64,000 bases of DNA from Osedax fenrisi (Eukaryota; Annelida; Polychaeta; Sabellida; Siboglinidae), in the NCBI GenBank assembly GCA_964019155.1, contig OZ025243.1:89368399-89432398 (forward strand). Direction: 5' to 3'. Below the pieces are notes generated by a model, which made no database searches, was not told where the DNA came from, and saw only the letters and a list, made by a program, of their open reading frames with translations. The translations under genes and the position numbers were made by a program. Positions 25,175 through 53,928 of the stretch are shown here, one piece after another (the stretch's first letter is position 1; each line of letters opens with the position of its first letter).

Positions 25175-25660
25175 TTGTACCAATATATAGTATCTGATAT
25201 TATGCTGGCTGTCAGCAGTTTACGGTAGCTTAACGCCAGGAGACGTCAACCAAATTACTTACTAGGGACTCATCCACCCTTGGGAATTGATCCATCCCAT
25301 ATGGGCCTTGCTATTGGCCTCTCCTGTTTGACAAATTACACTGTCAGATACTATATATTGATTCAACGGCTCGTATAATCCAATGTTTTATTTTTATTTT
25401 ACTTCTCAGTTTATTTCTTGTTTTTTTGTATCGTGTCGTTTTGTATTACTATTATCACATTTATATATTTTGTTTATATGTTATATAATTATATGTTTAT
25501 ATATAATTATAACTTTCTTTATATAGGTATACCTATAACCAGTAATGCAATAAACTTTTAACCTATCTATCTATCTATCTATATATATATTTGTAAATAT
25601 AAAACATAAACATAGTTGACAATATAACTATATAGACAATTAACTATATACCTAATAATC

Positions 25661-26040
25661 TATTCTATATAATATATAGTATATATTAACTGATATATTA
25701 TTAATTATTAATTTTATTATAATTGTATTATGATAATAGTATTATATCCTATAGGATATAATATTACTATAGTATACTATAATACTATCTGTTTTTTATT
25801 TCATGTTTTATTTTTATTTATATATATATATATATTATAATATATTATATATAGCATTAAGCAAAACTCAAAGATTATAAGCCCACTCATATATGAGGTA
25901 TTGCTACATAACCTTATATACAGAGATAGCTATCTATTCGGATTTTAAATTAGCTAACAAATTAGCTTTGTAACGATTGGAATTTATATCATTTTATACA
26001 TGTCTACTAAGAAAGCTGAATGTTTTAATGCATTAATTAA
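25661..26040. other. AT-rich spacer between LINE copies
   Basis: TATAGGATATAATATTA palindromes; nothing else. Confidence 0.5.
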
Positions 26041-26660
26041 ATAATATAATTAATTCAGAAAGTCAAATCTGAAATAGGTTGAAAACTTCAAGTACTGAGG
26101 GGCATGGATAGCTGTGCAAAAGATTTGAAAATCAGAAAAGCGCTTGCTTGGAAAACACGTCATCAAATGAGGAATATCTGGGAATCAACTCTTAGTAAGA
26201 AACTAAAAAGCAGGCTCATGCACTCCACAGTTGAATCGTTTCTGCTGCACATCCGTACAGTATAAAGTGACTTGGACCCTCACAAAACACTACTCAAACA
26301 ATTTGGCACATACACTCGAATTCTACGAATGATAATGATAAACGTACATTGGTCTTAGAAAGTTACAAATGAAGTACTTTATGGGGCTATAGAAAAAATA
26401 TCTACAAAGATCAGACGTTGATTCTTGAATTTTTCTGGACATTGCCTATGTAGAGATGATGAAGTTGTTTCGGATCTAGTTCTTTGGAACCTACTCATGG
26501 AACTAGAAGACGGGGAAGGAAACCAGAAAGCTACATCAGGAATCTCGAGCGCTAAACTGATATAGGTACAAACCTACCGGCGAGTGAGATGAGAGTAGCT
26601 ATGATGAATCGTGATGTTTGGATAACTTTTACTGTCCGTGAAACATCAATCCCGAAATAA
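26040..26660 (+). mobile_element. RTE-type LINE 3' fragment
   Basis: A 5'-truncated, stop-riddled copy of the family at 45.4-48.7k. It matches the thumb and C-terminal region (GISGNQLLV, CTPQLNRF and, in shifted frames, the histidine/cysteine segment and GRGRKP-like linker). Confidence 0.8.
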
Positions 26661-26929
26661 TCAAAGTAAAAGCATATTTAATTAAAATCAACCGAAATAA
26701 TAAGATAATCACTTATCGTTTTCGTGAAATGATATATAGGTTAAATATGTGTACACGTTATGTTGGTACGCGCTGGGAGAAACTGAATATTTGTTTAGAT
26801 TTAAACGAAGATTACTAGAATACACCACTCGAGGTATAATATATGATCATATTTGTTATCTTTATAATATGTACCTAATATGTACCTAGTATGTGCATAG
26901 CATGTTTTTTTATTTTTTATTTTTTATTT

Positions 26930-27208
26930 TATTTGGTGGAGTTCTTTCATCATCCAGGAACTTATATGAAGTTTTCACTTATAACCATATATGGCTATAA
27001 TGTCCCTTCGAAGCCGCTCTCATGTTAAGGCATCCATGGTTTTAAAGAGAGCCGATCATTTATTTATACACAATTATATAAGATCACTTCTAAATAATAT
27101 TTTAAGACCTATTTTATAAAATTAATTAATGGTCCGGACAAGGCTCGAACCCGTGTCCTACTGCTTATGTGTCTGACTCCTTAGCCACTGAGCCACACAG
27201 GCAGTGTC
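26930..27208 (-). mobile_element. tRNA-derived SINE, copy 2
   Basis: The best preserved copy. On the minus strand the head shows box A TGGCTCAGTGG and box B GGGTTCGAGCC at tRNA spacing, followed by about 200 bases of family-specific body and an A-rich tail next to AAAATAAAAAAT. A hAT-like element is inserted eleven bases beyond its head. Confidence 0.88.
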
Positions 27209-27218
27209 TAGTATGTAC

Positions 27219-27633
27219 TAGTGATGTAAATGATGCCGAGCCGAGATTTTCATTTTCGGTAAGAAAACGAGCCATGAGCCGAGCCGAGACTCTATCCAAA
27301 CGAGCCCGAGCCGAACCGAGACTATAGTCAAATGAGCCAGAGCCGAGATGAGACTCTTACAAAACATAATAGATCTGAATTGATGCTTTTTTGAAGTTAC
27401 ATTTTTAACATAATTTTTATATATTTATTCTTATAAATAATCTTAAATTATGCCTTATTAAGCATGAGTTAACAGCAATGCATTTTTATGAAGTCTGAGA
27501 CTGCATCGAAGGTGTAGGTAACCCATTCTGAGACTTAAACGATGCTTTTGACATTGAGACTGCATCGATGCTCTAGGTAACTGAGACTGAGACTGCATCA
27601 TTGCTTTAGATGTGAGCATCATTTATAACACTA
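27219..27633. mobile_element. hAT-like non-autonomous element with perfect 8-bp duplication
   Basis: Ends TAGTGATGTAAATGATGC and GCATCATTTATAACACTA; flanked on both sides by GTATGTAC (27211-27218 and 27634-27641). The interior consists of degenerate GAGCCGAGAC and GACTGCATCGATGCT repeats. No ORF. Confidence 0.9.
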
Positions 27634-27953
27634 GTATGTACCTAATATATATCTAGTATGTACCTTATATGTTTTTTTACTACTCTTTCTCTCCTACTAA
27701 ATAATATAAACCTGTAATAAAGGTCTGACAATACAAAATACGAATTTAAATAAATGTTTTTCGAAGCAACAATGGAGCAACATTAACTATATATATACGA
27801 ATCACCTGAGTTATGTATATTAATATCGATAAAAATCAGAATGTATGTATTATTATGCAATATTAATAGGGGTATATTTACTCTATAACTATGAAATATG
27901 GTGTGCTTCGTTAATTCATTTCGTATAATTTATATAAATGGTAAGCATTCATT

Positions 27954-27959
27954 TTTATT
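27954..27959 (-). terminator. Candidate polyadenylation signal of the GPCR gene
   Basis: AATAAA on the minus strand, about 175 bases past the stop codon. In DNA this AT-rich the hexamer is expected often by chance, so position is the only support. Confidence 0.35.
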
Positions 27960-28132
27960 ACATACATTTGATAATTAATATTATTAATAAGGGACGACAA
28001 ATAAATAATAGATTGATTTTTACAAAAAATCAATAAACAATACGATTAGAAACAGAGAGAGAGAGAGAGATATATATAGAAAGAGAGAGATATAGAGAGA
28101 GAGAGAGAGGAGAATATTAGCGAGGTCAGAGT

Positions 28133-44199
<16,067 letters not shown>

Positions 44200-44350
44200 G
44201 TCGACGTCAGCGTAGCGCGTACACCTATAGGCAAATGAGAACGACCGTCGTTCTATCCGGAAATGTTACAATCGTTACCCACTATTACAGTCATCTTACG
44301 TTACATAACGAGCTCTCTATAGCACTCGGATACTACCTATATATACAGTG
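44200..44350 (-). promoter_or_regulatory. Candidate promoter and 5' UTR of the GPCR
   Basis: A GC-richer stretch of over 200 bases precedes the start codon. On the minus strand GTATATATAGG at 44346-44336 could be a TATA box placing transcription start near 44310 and a leader of about 110 bases. An acceptor-like CTCATTTGCCTATAG (ending near 44223) offers the alternative of a spliced leader exon. Inference from motifs only. Confidence 0.35.
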
Positions 44351-44790
44351 TATGTATACACGGGTAAATCATCACCTGTGACCTATATATTAGTGATAAG
44401 TCAAGGTACACGATTGAAGTGAGGAGATGCGAGAGGCAGAACATTGGCCTACTTAGGTAACGCGACGTACGAAGTAATCATAATAAAATACAGACGATAT
44501 CGCGATCGGGAACTATGTCCACTCGTAAATATAATAGGAGAAAAAAGTCATTATTCGTTTATTAAAAACCATGGACTAAAACGACGTGATTTTATTATTA
44601 TTAATTTCCCATTTTTTACATTATACTCCTATGTATAAAATGTATCACTATATAACATTATGTTTTATAATATTCACATATTTTTATATATAATTAATAT
44701 TTATTATAACTTATTATATAATAAGTTATATATATATTACCATATTTTAATTGTGTTAAATAATATATTTATATATATATATATTATATA

Positions 44791-45262
44791 TACAGTCAAC
44801 TCTCGGTAAGTCGGACTACGGATAAGTCGGAATTCTCGATAAGTCGGACACATTTATTTGGTTTGGTTGTATTTGTATCTAGTTCCATGTTAAATTAATC
44901 GGATAAGTCGGATAAGTTGGATTAGATAAGTCGGACTTTTCTATAAGTCGGACACATATTATTGTAATTTTTATGATTTTATACTGGATAAGTCGGAATT
45001 TTTATAAATTGTCAGAAATATTTAATTTAAATAATGTATATAGGGATAATTTTAGTAAGTAATATTATTGAATACAACATTTTATGTTGTTGATTATTGC
45101 ATAATTCCACATTTCGGTAACCCTTAAGTGTTAAATTTAACTCACGCTGCGAATCTCATGTCTTATTTGCATGATATTATGAATCTCGGATAAGTCGGAC
45201 ATCTCGCTAAGTCGGACACTTTTCCAGGTCCCTTGCGAGTCCGACTTATCGGGAGTTGACTG
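44791..45262. mobile_element. pogo/Tc1-type MITE, CAGTCAACTC ends
   Basis: CAGTCAACTCTCGGTAAGTC at the left and TTATCGGGAGTTGACTG at the right, between TA dinucleotides. Several internal GATAAGTCGGAC repeats. End sequence and TA target are typical of pogo/Tigger-like elements. Confidence 0.88.
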
Positions 45263-45276
45263 TATATATATAATAA

Positions 45277-45332
<56 letters not shown>

Positions 45333-45636
45333 ATACAATTTTATTATATTTCATATTTATATTTATATTTCATAATTTTATATATATATTGCTTACTTGC
45401 TTAATTCTGGATTGTTGTTTCCCGGACAGTAAAAGTTCTCCAAACAGCACGGTTCATAATAGCTACTCTCATCTCGCTCGCCGGTATTCCAGTTTCGCGC
45501 TCGAGATTCCTGATGTAGCTATCTGGTGGCCTTCCCCGTCTTCTAGTTCCATGAGTAGGTTCCCAAAGAACTAGGTCCAGGACAACTTCATCATATCTAC
45601 GTAGGCAATGCCCAGCAAACTTTAGGAATCGACGTC

Positions 45637-46160
45637 TTATGTTTGTAGATTTTTTTCTATAGCCCCATACAGTACTTCGTTAGTAACTTTCTGAGACCAA
45701 TGTACGTTTAATAGCATTCGTAAAATTCGAGTGTATGTGCCATCAAGTTGTTTGAGTATACTCAAACAACTATAGTGTTTTTGTGAGAGTCCAAGTCTCA
45801 CATCCGTACAGCAGAACCGATTCAACTGTGGTGTGCATGAGCCTGAGTTTCATTTTCCTACTAAGAGTTGACTTCCAGATATTCCTCATTTGATGACATG
45901 TTCTCCAAGCAAGCGCTTTTCTGATTATTAAATTTGTTGCACTGCTGTCTATCCATGCCCCTATGTACTTGAAGTCTTTAACCCTTTTCAGATTTGACCC
46001 ATCTATAGCTTTGATTTCAAAATGTTGAATGGTATTGTAGCTCATGTATTTTGTTTTCCCTGTATTCATGCTTATTCCTACTCGTTTTGCTGATTTTTCG
46101 ACTCGAGTAAGCATCTCTTAGGCTTCTTTGATACCTTCACTTACTAATGCAATATCATCT
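45637..46160 (-). pseudogene. RTE-like reverse transcriptase thumb and C-terminus
   Basis: Begins with DFADDIALVSEG, then a stop, then KSAKRVGISMNTGKTKYMSY, FKYIGAWIDSS and VLLYGCETWTLTK, followed after a frameshift by LDGTYTRILRMLLNVHW. Typical of the RTE-like C-terminal region. Confidence 0.83.
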
Positions 46161-46326
46161 GCGAAGTCCATATCTGTAATAGTGATAGGTGGTACTCTTC
46201 TGCTTTTTCTTTTTCTTAGTTGGAAACCTAGCTTAACTTCCCTTCCAAGTAAAGCTGTTCTCATAACATAATCGATAACTATGACAAAAATGTATGGAGC
46301 TAACGTATCTCCTTGTAAAACACCAG

Positions 46327-46749
46327 CTAGAATGTGAAAGTTTCTGTTTCTCCATCAGGTGTAATGACCTTAGCCGTAGTATCTTCATACATTATGCTAA
46401 TAGCCGTCACCAACTCCTCCGATATCCCATAAGCTTTCAGTATCGCAATCATTTCCCCTCTATGTATAGTATCAAAGGCTTTCTTGAAGTCGATGAATAT
46501 CAGAATTGCTTCTATATTCTTATCTTTGACTCCCTCAATCAGTCGTCTGAGTGCTAATATTTGACTGGTTGTTGTTCTACCACTTCTGAAACCGTTTTGA
46601 TTTTTCCTTAAATGACAATCAAGATGAAGCCTAATTCTGTTCAGTATCATACGATTATAAATTGTCGCTACTAATGAAGTAAGACTTATACCACGATAAC
46701 TACTACCTAGACTGATATCTCCTTTCTTGGGTATTGGAATTATATTCAA
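46327..46749 (-). pseudogene. RTE-like reverse transcriptase fingers/palm fragment
   Basis: A 140-codon stretch with IPKKGD, the NYRGIS-like motif, NGFRSGRTTTSQI and DFKKAFDTIH. The catalytic Asp of motif A is present. The frame breaks before the FADD motif, which lies in the next fragment. Confidence 0.85.
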
Positions 46750-47060
46750 AATTGACCATTGTTATGGCTTCATTTTATCTAATAGTGCTTTGTTACAGAA
46801 GTAGAGGATAATGTCGTCTATATTACATCGTTTTAATACTTCTGGCCGTATTTCATCAACACCGCAGCTTTTACCTTCTTTGATTACCTCTTTTGCCAAC
46901 TTGTATTCATACATTTCAAAAGCTCCACGCTTTATCTCTAGATGTTGTATAACTTAAATTATCGTTTCATTTTCGTCTTCAATATTTGGTGGTTTGCCTA
47001 ATAAATCCTGAAAGTGTTTGTAACAAGTTTGTAGACGTTCTTTTTGGTTCTTACCTATTA

Positions 47061-47546
47061 TCATACCTTTTTGAGTTGTTTTCTACCAGTGAGTTCATTT
47101 ATTAATTCCCACCTTAATAGATACTTTCTGTTTAGATCAGCTTTCTCAATTTGTTTGATCTTTTCTTCTAAGGTATCAACTGCAATATGTGTATATGCTA
47201 TATATAGTTTATTGCGCGATTCAGTATTGTTATGTTGACTAATCTCATTTGGATTGTCTTCATACTCTCTATTTGCTATACGAGTGTCTTCTCTAGCTCT
47301 AGAAACAGTATTTTCAGTGAATGAACACCTTTTCTTTGTTTTACTTAAAAGTGGAACTAGTTCTCTTGTAACTTCAGCATTTATATCTATGAATCGTTCA
47401 TATATGTCTGAAATGTATTCATCGCCTTGCAAGATAAATCGATTTTTTATTTCAATTGCGTATTTCTCCTGAAGGGATATGTCAGATTTAAACAAAGGCC
47501 AGTTATAACGGAGTTTTCTTGGTAATGTCTTCCTATTCGCTCGCAA
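47061..47546 (-). pseudogene. RTE-like linker between endonuclease and reverse transcriptase
   Basis: 161 codons of charged, helix-rich sequence between the two enzyme domains. Position and frame relative to the flanking motifs identify it; there is no catalytic motif of its own. Confidence 0.7.
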
Positions 47547-47584
47547 ACTTAGCCTTACTTAGATGATACGATTCGATGATCTGA

Positions 47585-48300
47585 ACCAATGCTAGAAAAA
47601 GTACTGTATGCTTCCACATTTGTGATGCTGTTTCTCCATTTCTTTCTCATTAAGATATAGTCAAGCTGATATTTCCTGCAGCATGGATCCATATACGTCC
47701 AAAGTTTATTCAACTTCTTTTGAAAACATGTATTTGTTATTACTAATTGTTTTTCATTTATAATATCTATTAATAATACACCATTTTTATTTGTTTCTTG
47801 ATGATATGTAAAATTTCCGTCATCGTTAACTATCCTTGCATTAAAGTCTCCTATAATGATTAGGACATTGTACTGTGGTATAGTTTATATAGCTCTTCTA
47901 AGTTCATCGTAGAATTTGTTTATAACTTCATCTTCGCTAGAATTTGTAAGTGAATATATGATTATAATAGATGTTATAGGATTTCCATGGAATGTGCTTA
48001 TCAATATTCTCTCAGAGTGTGATATAACCTTGCATAGTGAGTTTATTGATCTTTTGTTTAACATTATACCAATTCCTCCTGTTGATGCACCTTGATCATT
48101 TTTCCATGCTGATGTTGTTATAAGTGTGCTATGTCCAATAGTATTATACTTAACAGTTTCATCATGCATAATTCGATGTTCCTGTATTCCAAGAATATCT
48201 AGATAATGGCTTTCGAAATTATACTTTAGTTCTAGTTGTTTATGTTCTTCTCAAATTGTTCTAACGTTCATAGTTGATACAATGATTTCTCGTTTTCATC
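47585..48300 (-). pseudogene. RTE-like endonuclease domain
   Basis: The fragment at 47885-48169 reads GASTGGIGIMLNKRSINSLC and IISIYSLTNSSEDE-like motifs. The continuation to 47585 holds IIIGDFNARIV and, near its end, SDHR. Stops at about 48253 and 48298 interrupt the N-terminal strand. Confidence 0.8.
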
Positions 48301-48718
48301 TTAATAGTTTGGCCTTATTACCTACGCGTTTCTCAAGATCTACCCTTCCTTGCGGGTTTGGAGTAGGTCCTTCATACCTCTCCTTAGAGATCGTTTCGGT
48401 AATAGGGAAGTTTATACTAGGGACTTTAACACTATTGTTGTTTGTTGTAATTGTCATATATTTCATTAGCTAATACTGATATGGGCGTAACTCATATAGC
48501 AGTGCGTTTGATTTCAGAGTTGCACTCTATTAGCCTTTACCTAAAGATGTATTACTACAAGGCAGCAGAAAGATTTGGAATCAGAGTTACCTTCTCCTAG
48601 ACCCCCTATATTTTAGCCTGGATACTAAGTAAACAGTTTACCGTGGTATGCCACTTGGAGGCATTGAAGGAGTCTTAACTTGTAGAACCATAAATCTATC
48701 AGGAAAGGACTTACACGC

Positions 48719-48759
<41 letters not shown>

Positions 48760-49900
48760 TATATCTAATAACTATGTGTATTAGTAATGTATTATATTTT
48801 CATATATTTTGGATGATTTGTATTAACAAAATAAATATTTCATAATAATATACAATTTATCTTTAAATTATCTATCACTTTTTAATAATTTGATAGTAAA
48901 GAAAGTATAGAAAATATACTCCTTTCTTCAGGAGTTAGAAAAGTAATGATTCTAGGAGAAATACAAAAATATAATATTATAAAAATGAAAAATTGTCCTA
49001 TTTGATGATTGAATAGTTAACATTCTCAGCGTATTGTCTAAGATATCTCTACATGTTACATGTACTACAGTGTATAGAATATATAGTGCTAATGTATGCA
49101 GTTGTATTACATTTAATTGTATTAACTATGATGTATTAATTAATATATATTAACTAGAAATGTTATTGTGTAAGTATGATCATATCCGGAGATACTTTTA
49201 AAAACAAGTTTTATTCCGTTGTTATTCCGAAGACATATATGATTAACTTTCTTTTACAATTTATTAGTTATAAATTATATATAACTTATAATATATAATT
49301 GTATCATCAGAGGCATAACATATATTATAAATTGTATATCATATGCTGTATACGTATACGCATAGTATATAACTATAGTATAGTATATAACTATAGTATC
49401 TATAGATGCACATCATGTATTATCAATACCATATGATAATAATAATATCATTTATTAGCACATGAGTATAATGTATTATCAATGGGATATCATGTATTAT
49501 CAAACAAAAATCGTAAATAATATGAAGAATAATATTATTATCTCAGACATAATGTTTTATTAGGGACAATAGTATGTTATCAAATGTATAGGATATAACT
49601 TTAGTATATCATCATATGTAATGTATGTGATAATGTAATTTTTCGTTCTATTTTATTAGTCGTTTTCTATATATTTTTTTTTTCCTTTTTTATTATCTAA
49701 CGACGCCTATATTCACCATGTGTTTGTGAAGTCAATACACTATATGTAAATAAATATAAATATATATGATGCATTGTATGATATATGGGAGACTAGAACA
49801 TAAGGGAGACCCGAGTTTGAACTGATTAGAGACCCGAGTTTGAACATGTGTGAGATCCATATAGATGGATGACATTATGTTCTCCTTACAGTTTTTGTGG
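48760..49900. other. AT-rich intergenic region
   Basis: No exon or repeat family recognised; GACCCGAGTTTGAAC occurs twice near 49809 and 49828. Confidence 0.5.
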
Positions 49901-49907
49901 GTATATA

Positions 49908-50170
49908 TATAATGTTGCTAAGGCATCAGACACATAAGCAGTAGGGCGTAGGTTCAAGCCTCGTATGTAGTACGAACCATTACAATGGGTCGTACAATAT
50001 TATTTAGAAGTGATCTTATATAATTGTATATAAATAAATGACCGGCTCTCGTTAAAACCATAGATGCCTTAACATGATAGTGGCTTCGAAGGGACATTAG
50101 AACCATATAGTTATAAGTGAAAACTTCATTTAAGTTCCTTAGTGGGATGAAAGGACTCCACCAAATAGAA
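49908..50170 (+). mobile_element. tRNA-derived SINE, copy 3
   Basis: Plus-orientation copy: TTGCTAAGGCATCAGAC (box A region), GTAGGTTCAAGCC (box B), the shared body with TGGCTTCGAAGGGACATTAG, and a tail CCACCAAATAGAATAATAAT. It lies in intergenic AT-rich DNA. Confidence 0.85.
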
Positions 50171-50659
50171 TAATAATAATAAAAATAACAATATATATAT
50201 TGACCCTCTTTAATTTTGAATTGTGAATTTATAATTCTTTAGGAGTTACAATAAACGTATGTATGAGAACAATTCATGTTATAATACTAATACAATAAAC
50301 TACATTAAGTTGAATTAGTATCAATTACATTTTATTATTGAATTATATTCTGTATAATATACAGTGTATATACAACTGCAAAATAGTAAAGTAATTATAA
50401 AAATGAAATATAATATATATATTATTATATTTTTGCAAATCATTATTCATTCAAAATCTATAAAAAAAGGTATTACTTATTACAATTACCAGATATATCA
50501 ATAATCTACCAAAATTAAGTACATTTATTACAAATATAGATACTCTTAATATTAATGGAAACTTTTATTCTCAACATGCATAAATGTAATGTCGTTATTT
50601 ATATAATGTTATTGTTTTTCTAGTTTTCGTTTTCGTTTTGTACTTTATTTGGGTATTTG

Positions 50660-52150
50660 ATCTTACCAGCCGTATAATCATTTGATATTCTAGGTGTGGA
50701 GAGATGTCAAAAAACCAATATGCAGGGACCGTCCATCCCTCAGAATTTATGGGCATATAATCCTATATGGGCCTGACCAAACCGATAACTCTTCCCTAGT
50801 TATTTGATAATGTGTTCAGCACGTTTAATCAACATCCAAACTATTGAACTAGATATTCAAGAAATCCAATGTGTATAGTCTTATGCGTAATACACAATTG
50901 CATATGTTTACAAATGTATCTAAACTTAAGCCAGCCTAGTATTAACCAGCCGCATTAAAGAAGATAGAAACTAATGAGGTATTATTTAGTTTATATAATA
51001 CACGTATATCAGGAAATTGAATACGCTCAAGTTTATACATCATGTTAACAGGTAAACTACATAATAATGAACAGCAATAGATAAGTATACTGAATACTAG
51101 CGAGTGAATTAAACATTTAGTGGCACATGTAAGTTTATAACGATATTTTCTAATATTATATAGAAAATAGTTGTCAGTGCGTATCATGTTAGTAATGTGT
51201 GGATATTAGTCTAAGTGAGATTTTATAGTGAAACCAAGGGTAGTTATATATTGAGAAGTTGGAAGAGATATTAGCAAAGGATGAGTGATTGATAGAGGAG
51301 AACTGGGTCTTGAGAATATGATACTATCAGTTTTAGTCATATTTAGAGTTATGAGAGAATCATTCAGTGAGATCAGTACAAAAAAGTAAACATAGACATT
51401 TGAATCATATCAACATAAATATGATAGTAAATATTAGGATATTTGCGAACAATTAATTTTTTAGGTAGAATAAAAATAATGAATAATATAGGGACAATCA
51501 CATAGCCTTTTGGAACACTATTTATGTTAACATAAGGAGGAGATAATGAGAAGTTAATCTTCACCGAAGATGTTCTAGACGAAACAAAATACATAAACCA
51601 ACTGTGGACTTGACCATGTATACCAATTTCATTAAGTCTAATGGATAGAATATTGTGATTGATAGTATTAAAAGCACTAGATAATTATAGTAGTACGATA
51701 TGGCATGGGGCTTTATTACAAAGATATATGAGAATATCATTAATGATTAAAGTAAGGGCAGTTTCGGTACTACGACGAGGAATATACGCACTTTGATATA
51801 TATCAACAATAGCAATGGGCATAATGTAATTAATAAGTTGAGTAGACACAACTCGTTCTGAGGTCTTTGTTATTGATGGTGACTAGGATATTGGAGGATA
51901 ACTTAATACATTAGAATGGTCAAGAATAGTTTTTTTAAATTGGAATAAAGAATGAATGTTCCATAGAGTGTGGAACAATAGATTATATGGGATCTACGAA
52001 TTATTTCAGTTTTAAGTCCAATAATGTTGGTGATAATGAAGTATAAGTATATTGAGTGGAATAGGATCAAGTGGGGAATTGGTTTTCAATGATGTCGTAA
52101 GAGATAGCACAAAGTCATACGTGGAGAGTGAAAAACATTATCAGTGATTC
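50660..52150 (-). mobile_element. Degenerate CR1/L2-like LINE fragment
   Basis: Related to the copy at 60.1-61.1k but strongly decayed. The GVPQGS motif survives as SVPKGYVIVP (near 51510) and the YADD as YVDM (near 51400). The C-terminal helix NYFLYNIRKYRYKLTCATKC is at 50942-51187. The 3' UTR near 50700-50800 shares ATGGGCCTGACC-like sequence with the LINE at 25.2k. No intact frame. Confidence 0.72.
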
Positions 52151-52501
52151 TAAGTGGATTTTATATATGGACGGAGTGCGTGATTTCTAACAATATATTG
52201 TAATTTTCTAACAATTTTTCTAACAACATATATATATGTGTGTTTGTAATTTACATCGATAATGTCACTATCACTCTGTGATTCACAACACTCAATCAAA
52301 TATCAACATTGGAATTTTTAAAACTTCTTGTCAATTTAAAATCACTAATTTTAAAATAATTATGTAATTAATTCCAATAATAGAATCCTCGAATACATAT
52401 ATTATAACATATAGTTTAGTTTGTATACAAGTATACAAGTTTAGGTTTGTAAACAAATTGTATACAAGTATAGGTATAGGTACTTATAGGTAAATACATT
52501 A

Positions 52502-53928
52502 GGGGGAATAACCTAATACGGAAACTTTAACCTATATGGTCTTATATTTTATTATAATAAATGAGTATACTCATTATTTGTATTCAAAAAATACAATATA
52601 TTAATATTATATGATTATAGATATTATCGAGGACATTTCCTTGTTATTATTGTGTTTTTAAAATTGTATTAAATATTTTTATTCAAAAGATAACGGGGGT
52701 TAAATGTGATCATAGAATTTTAGATTTTTTCTTATAGCTATTGAAATTCTAAGAATATATGCATACTTACATTTTTTTGTTGAGTCATTTTTTACTACAC
52801 GACATACTGTCAATTTTTTTTTGAGTAATTTTTTACGACAAAATACACTGTGAAAATTTCGAAAATTTCAAGACATTTCCAGGAAACTTTTTTTTTAATT
52901 CTATTTTTTATATTTTCTATTCCATTATTATAAAATAAATAGTGTGTTAAAATTTGATAACAAATTATTCATTACAAAGGTTTAAAATACTTCTTTTTTT
53001 ATAATTTATTTTATATATAGCAACATTTGTATCTAACTCTAACATGTTAAACTTCACGAGGCTGTCGTGTGACCTTAGATTAATAAAAATAAAATAAAAT
53101 GTGTGTGTGCTTCATTTTAATGGTATATTTATTAAGAAAAACATAGTCCAATGTTATTCTGTTAATTTTCAATATTCTATGATCGCCCTTAACGTGTGTG
53201 TCCATATTATGTACCCTTGTCCGAATACGGACACCCTGTTTTATAATATGGATACCCTATATACTACTAGATAAACTATATATTATTGTTGAACCAATCA
53301 GATAAATTAAAATTACAAAACTTATAATTAATTATATGAATAATTTAATATAATTGAATTAGTAATTAATTTATTAATTTTTTATTATTTTATTAATTAA
53401 TAATTAATAATTGCAAGTGAAGTATCTAAATAATAAGCATGAAACGTATTAATAAATTGATGGTATTAATAGTATAAATAAACCGATTTTTATGGACATT
53501 TGAATAGTTCACACGCTGATCGCTGATTTGCCATATAGTGTCCGTATTAAGACATTTAGAGTGTCCGTATTAGGGATTTATATGACCTCTTGATATATAG
53601 TTATAACTTAATTAATATTTGATAAAATATATTAATTATATAAATAATGTTTAAAATACTTTAGGTATTTATAATATATTATTATATTTTAAAGTAATGC
53701 ATTTATATATGCTTGAGAAGGTTTTAAGTTGAAATTATTTTTCATAAATTTAAAAACGTGATAAAAAAAATGAGTTAGTGGATATAACAGCATTATTTTA
53801 GATTATTAAAAAATAAACAATACTTAATACTATTTATATAATTATGTATATTTTATTCATTTCAATTTTTTTTGTAAGATTTATGGTTTCTGAGATACCG
53901 AGAGTGTCCTTATTCGGTTACCTTCCCC
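52502..53928. mobile_element. Same MITE family, copy 3, with nested insertion
   Basis: Left end GGGGGAATAACCTAATACGG, right end TATTCGGTTACCTTCCCC. Without the 493-bp nested element it is about 935 bp, close to copy 1. Confidence 0.86.
52700..53192. mobile_element. Nested TTAA-flanked element
   Basis: Bounded by TTAA on both sides, with inverted ends (R)TGYGATCATAGAAT; the right end reads ATTCTATGATCGCCC before TTAA. TTAA duplication is characteristic of piggyBac-type transposition. No ORF. Confidence 0.75.

Larger units (their letters stand above)
22140..25582 (+). mobile_element. CR1/Jockey-type LINE, near full length, inactive
   Basis: A non-LTR retrotransposon with endonuclease then reverse transcriptase. 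The main open frame is 22513-24576 (687 codons). Endonuclease motifs are NSRSLCNKLP upstream, TETWL, YGDFN, LDLILTN and SDH; reverse transcriptase motifs are NYRPIS, DLAKAF, GVPQGS and FADD. A frameshift near 22437 cuts off the endonuclease start, and a frameshift/stop at 24574 separates the C-terminal domain (to 25174), so it cannot move by itself. A GC-richer 3' UTR and a short (CTAT)n tail end near 25582. Both ends meet AT segments that are inverted copies of each other. Confidence 0.9.
45400..48720 (-). mobile_element. RTE/BovB-like LINE, near full length, decayed
   Basis: Reading from high to low coordinates: a 5' region (48480-48720), the endonuclease start (EIIVSTMNVRTI near 48280), the rest of the endonuclease with GASTGGIGIML and GDFNARI (47580-48170), a linker (47061-47546), reverse transcriptase with YRGISLTSLVATIYNRM and DFKKAFDTIH (46327-46749), the catalytic FADD near 46155, thumb and a C-terminal domain to about 45405. 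Several stop codons and at least two frameshifts interrupt it, so this copy is dead. The family is widespread in invertebrates. Confidence 0.9.

Noticed and set aside
26740..26840. GC-richer patch as a gene A 5' exon
   Set aside because: No frame with matching acceptor and donor could be built.
26930..27208. Functional tRNA gene
   Set aside because: A and B boxes are present, but the sequence continues into a repeated SINE body and no complete acceptor stem is seen.
44444..44638. 64-codon plus-strand frame upstream of the GPCR
   Set aside because: It lies in the GC-richer promoter region; no splice or domain support.
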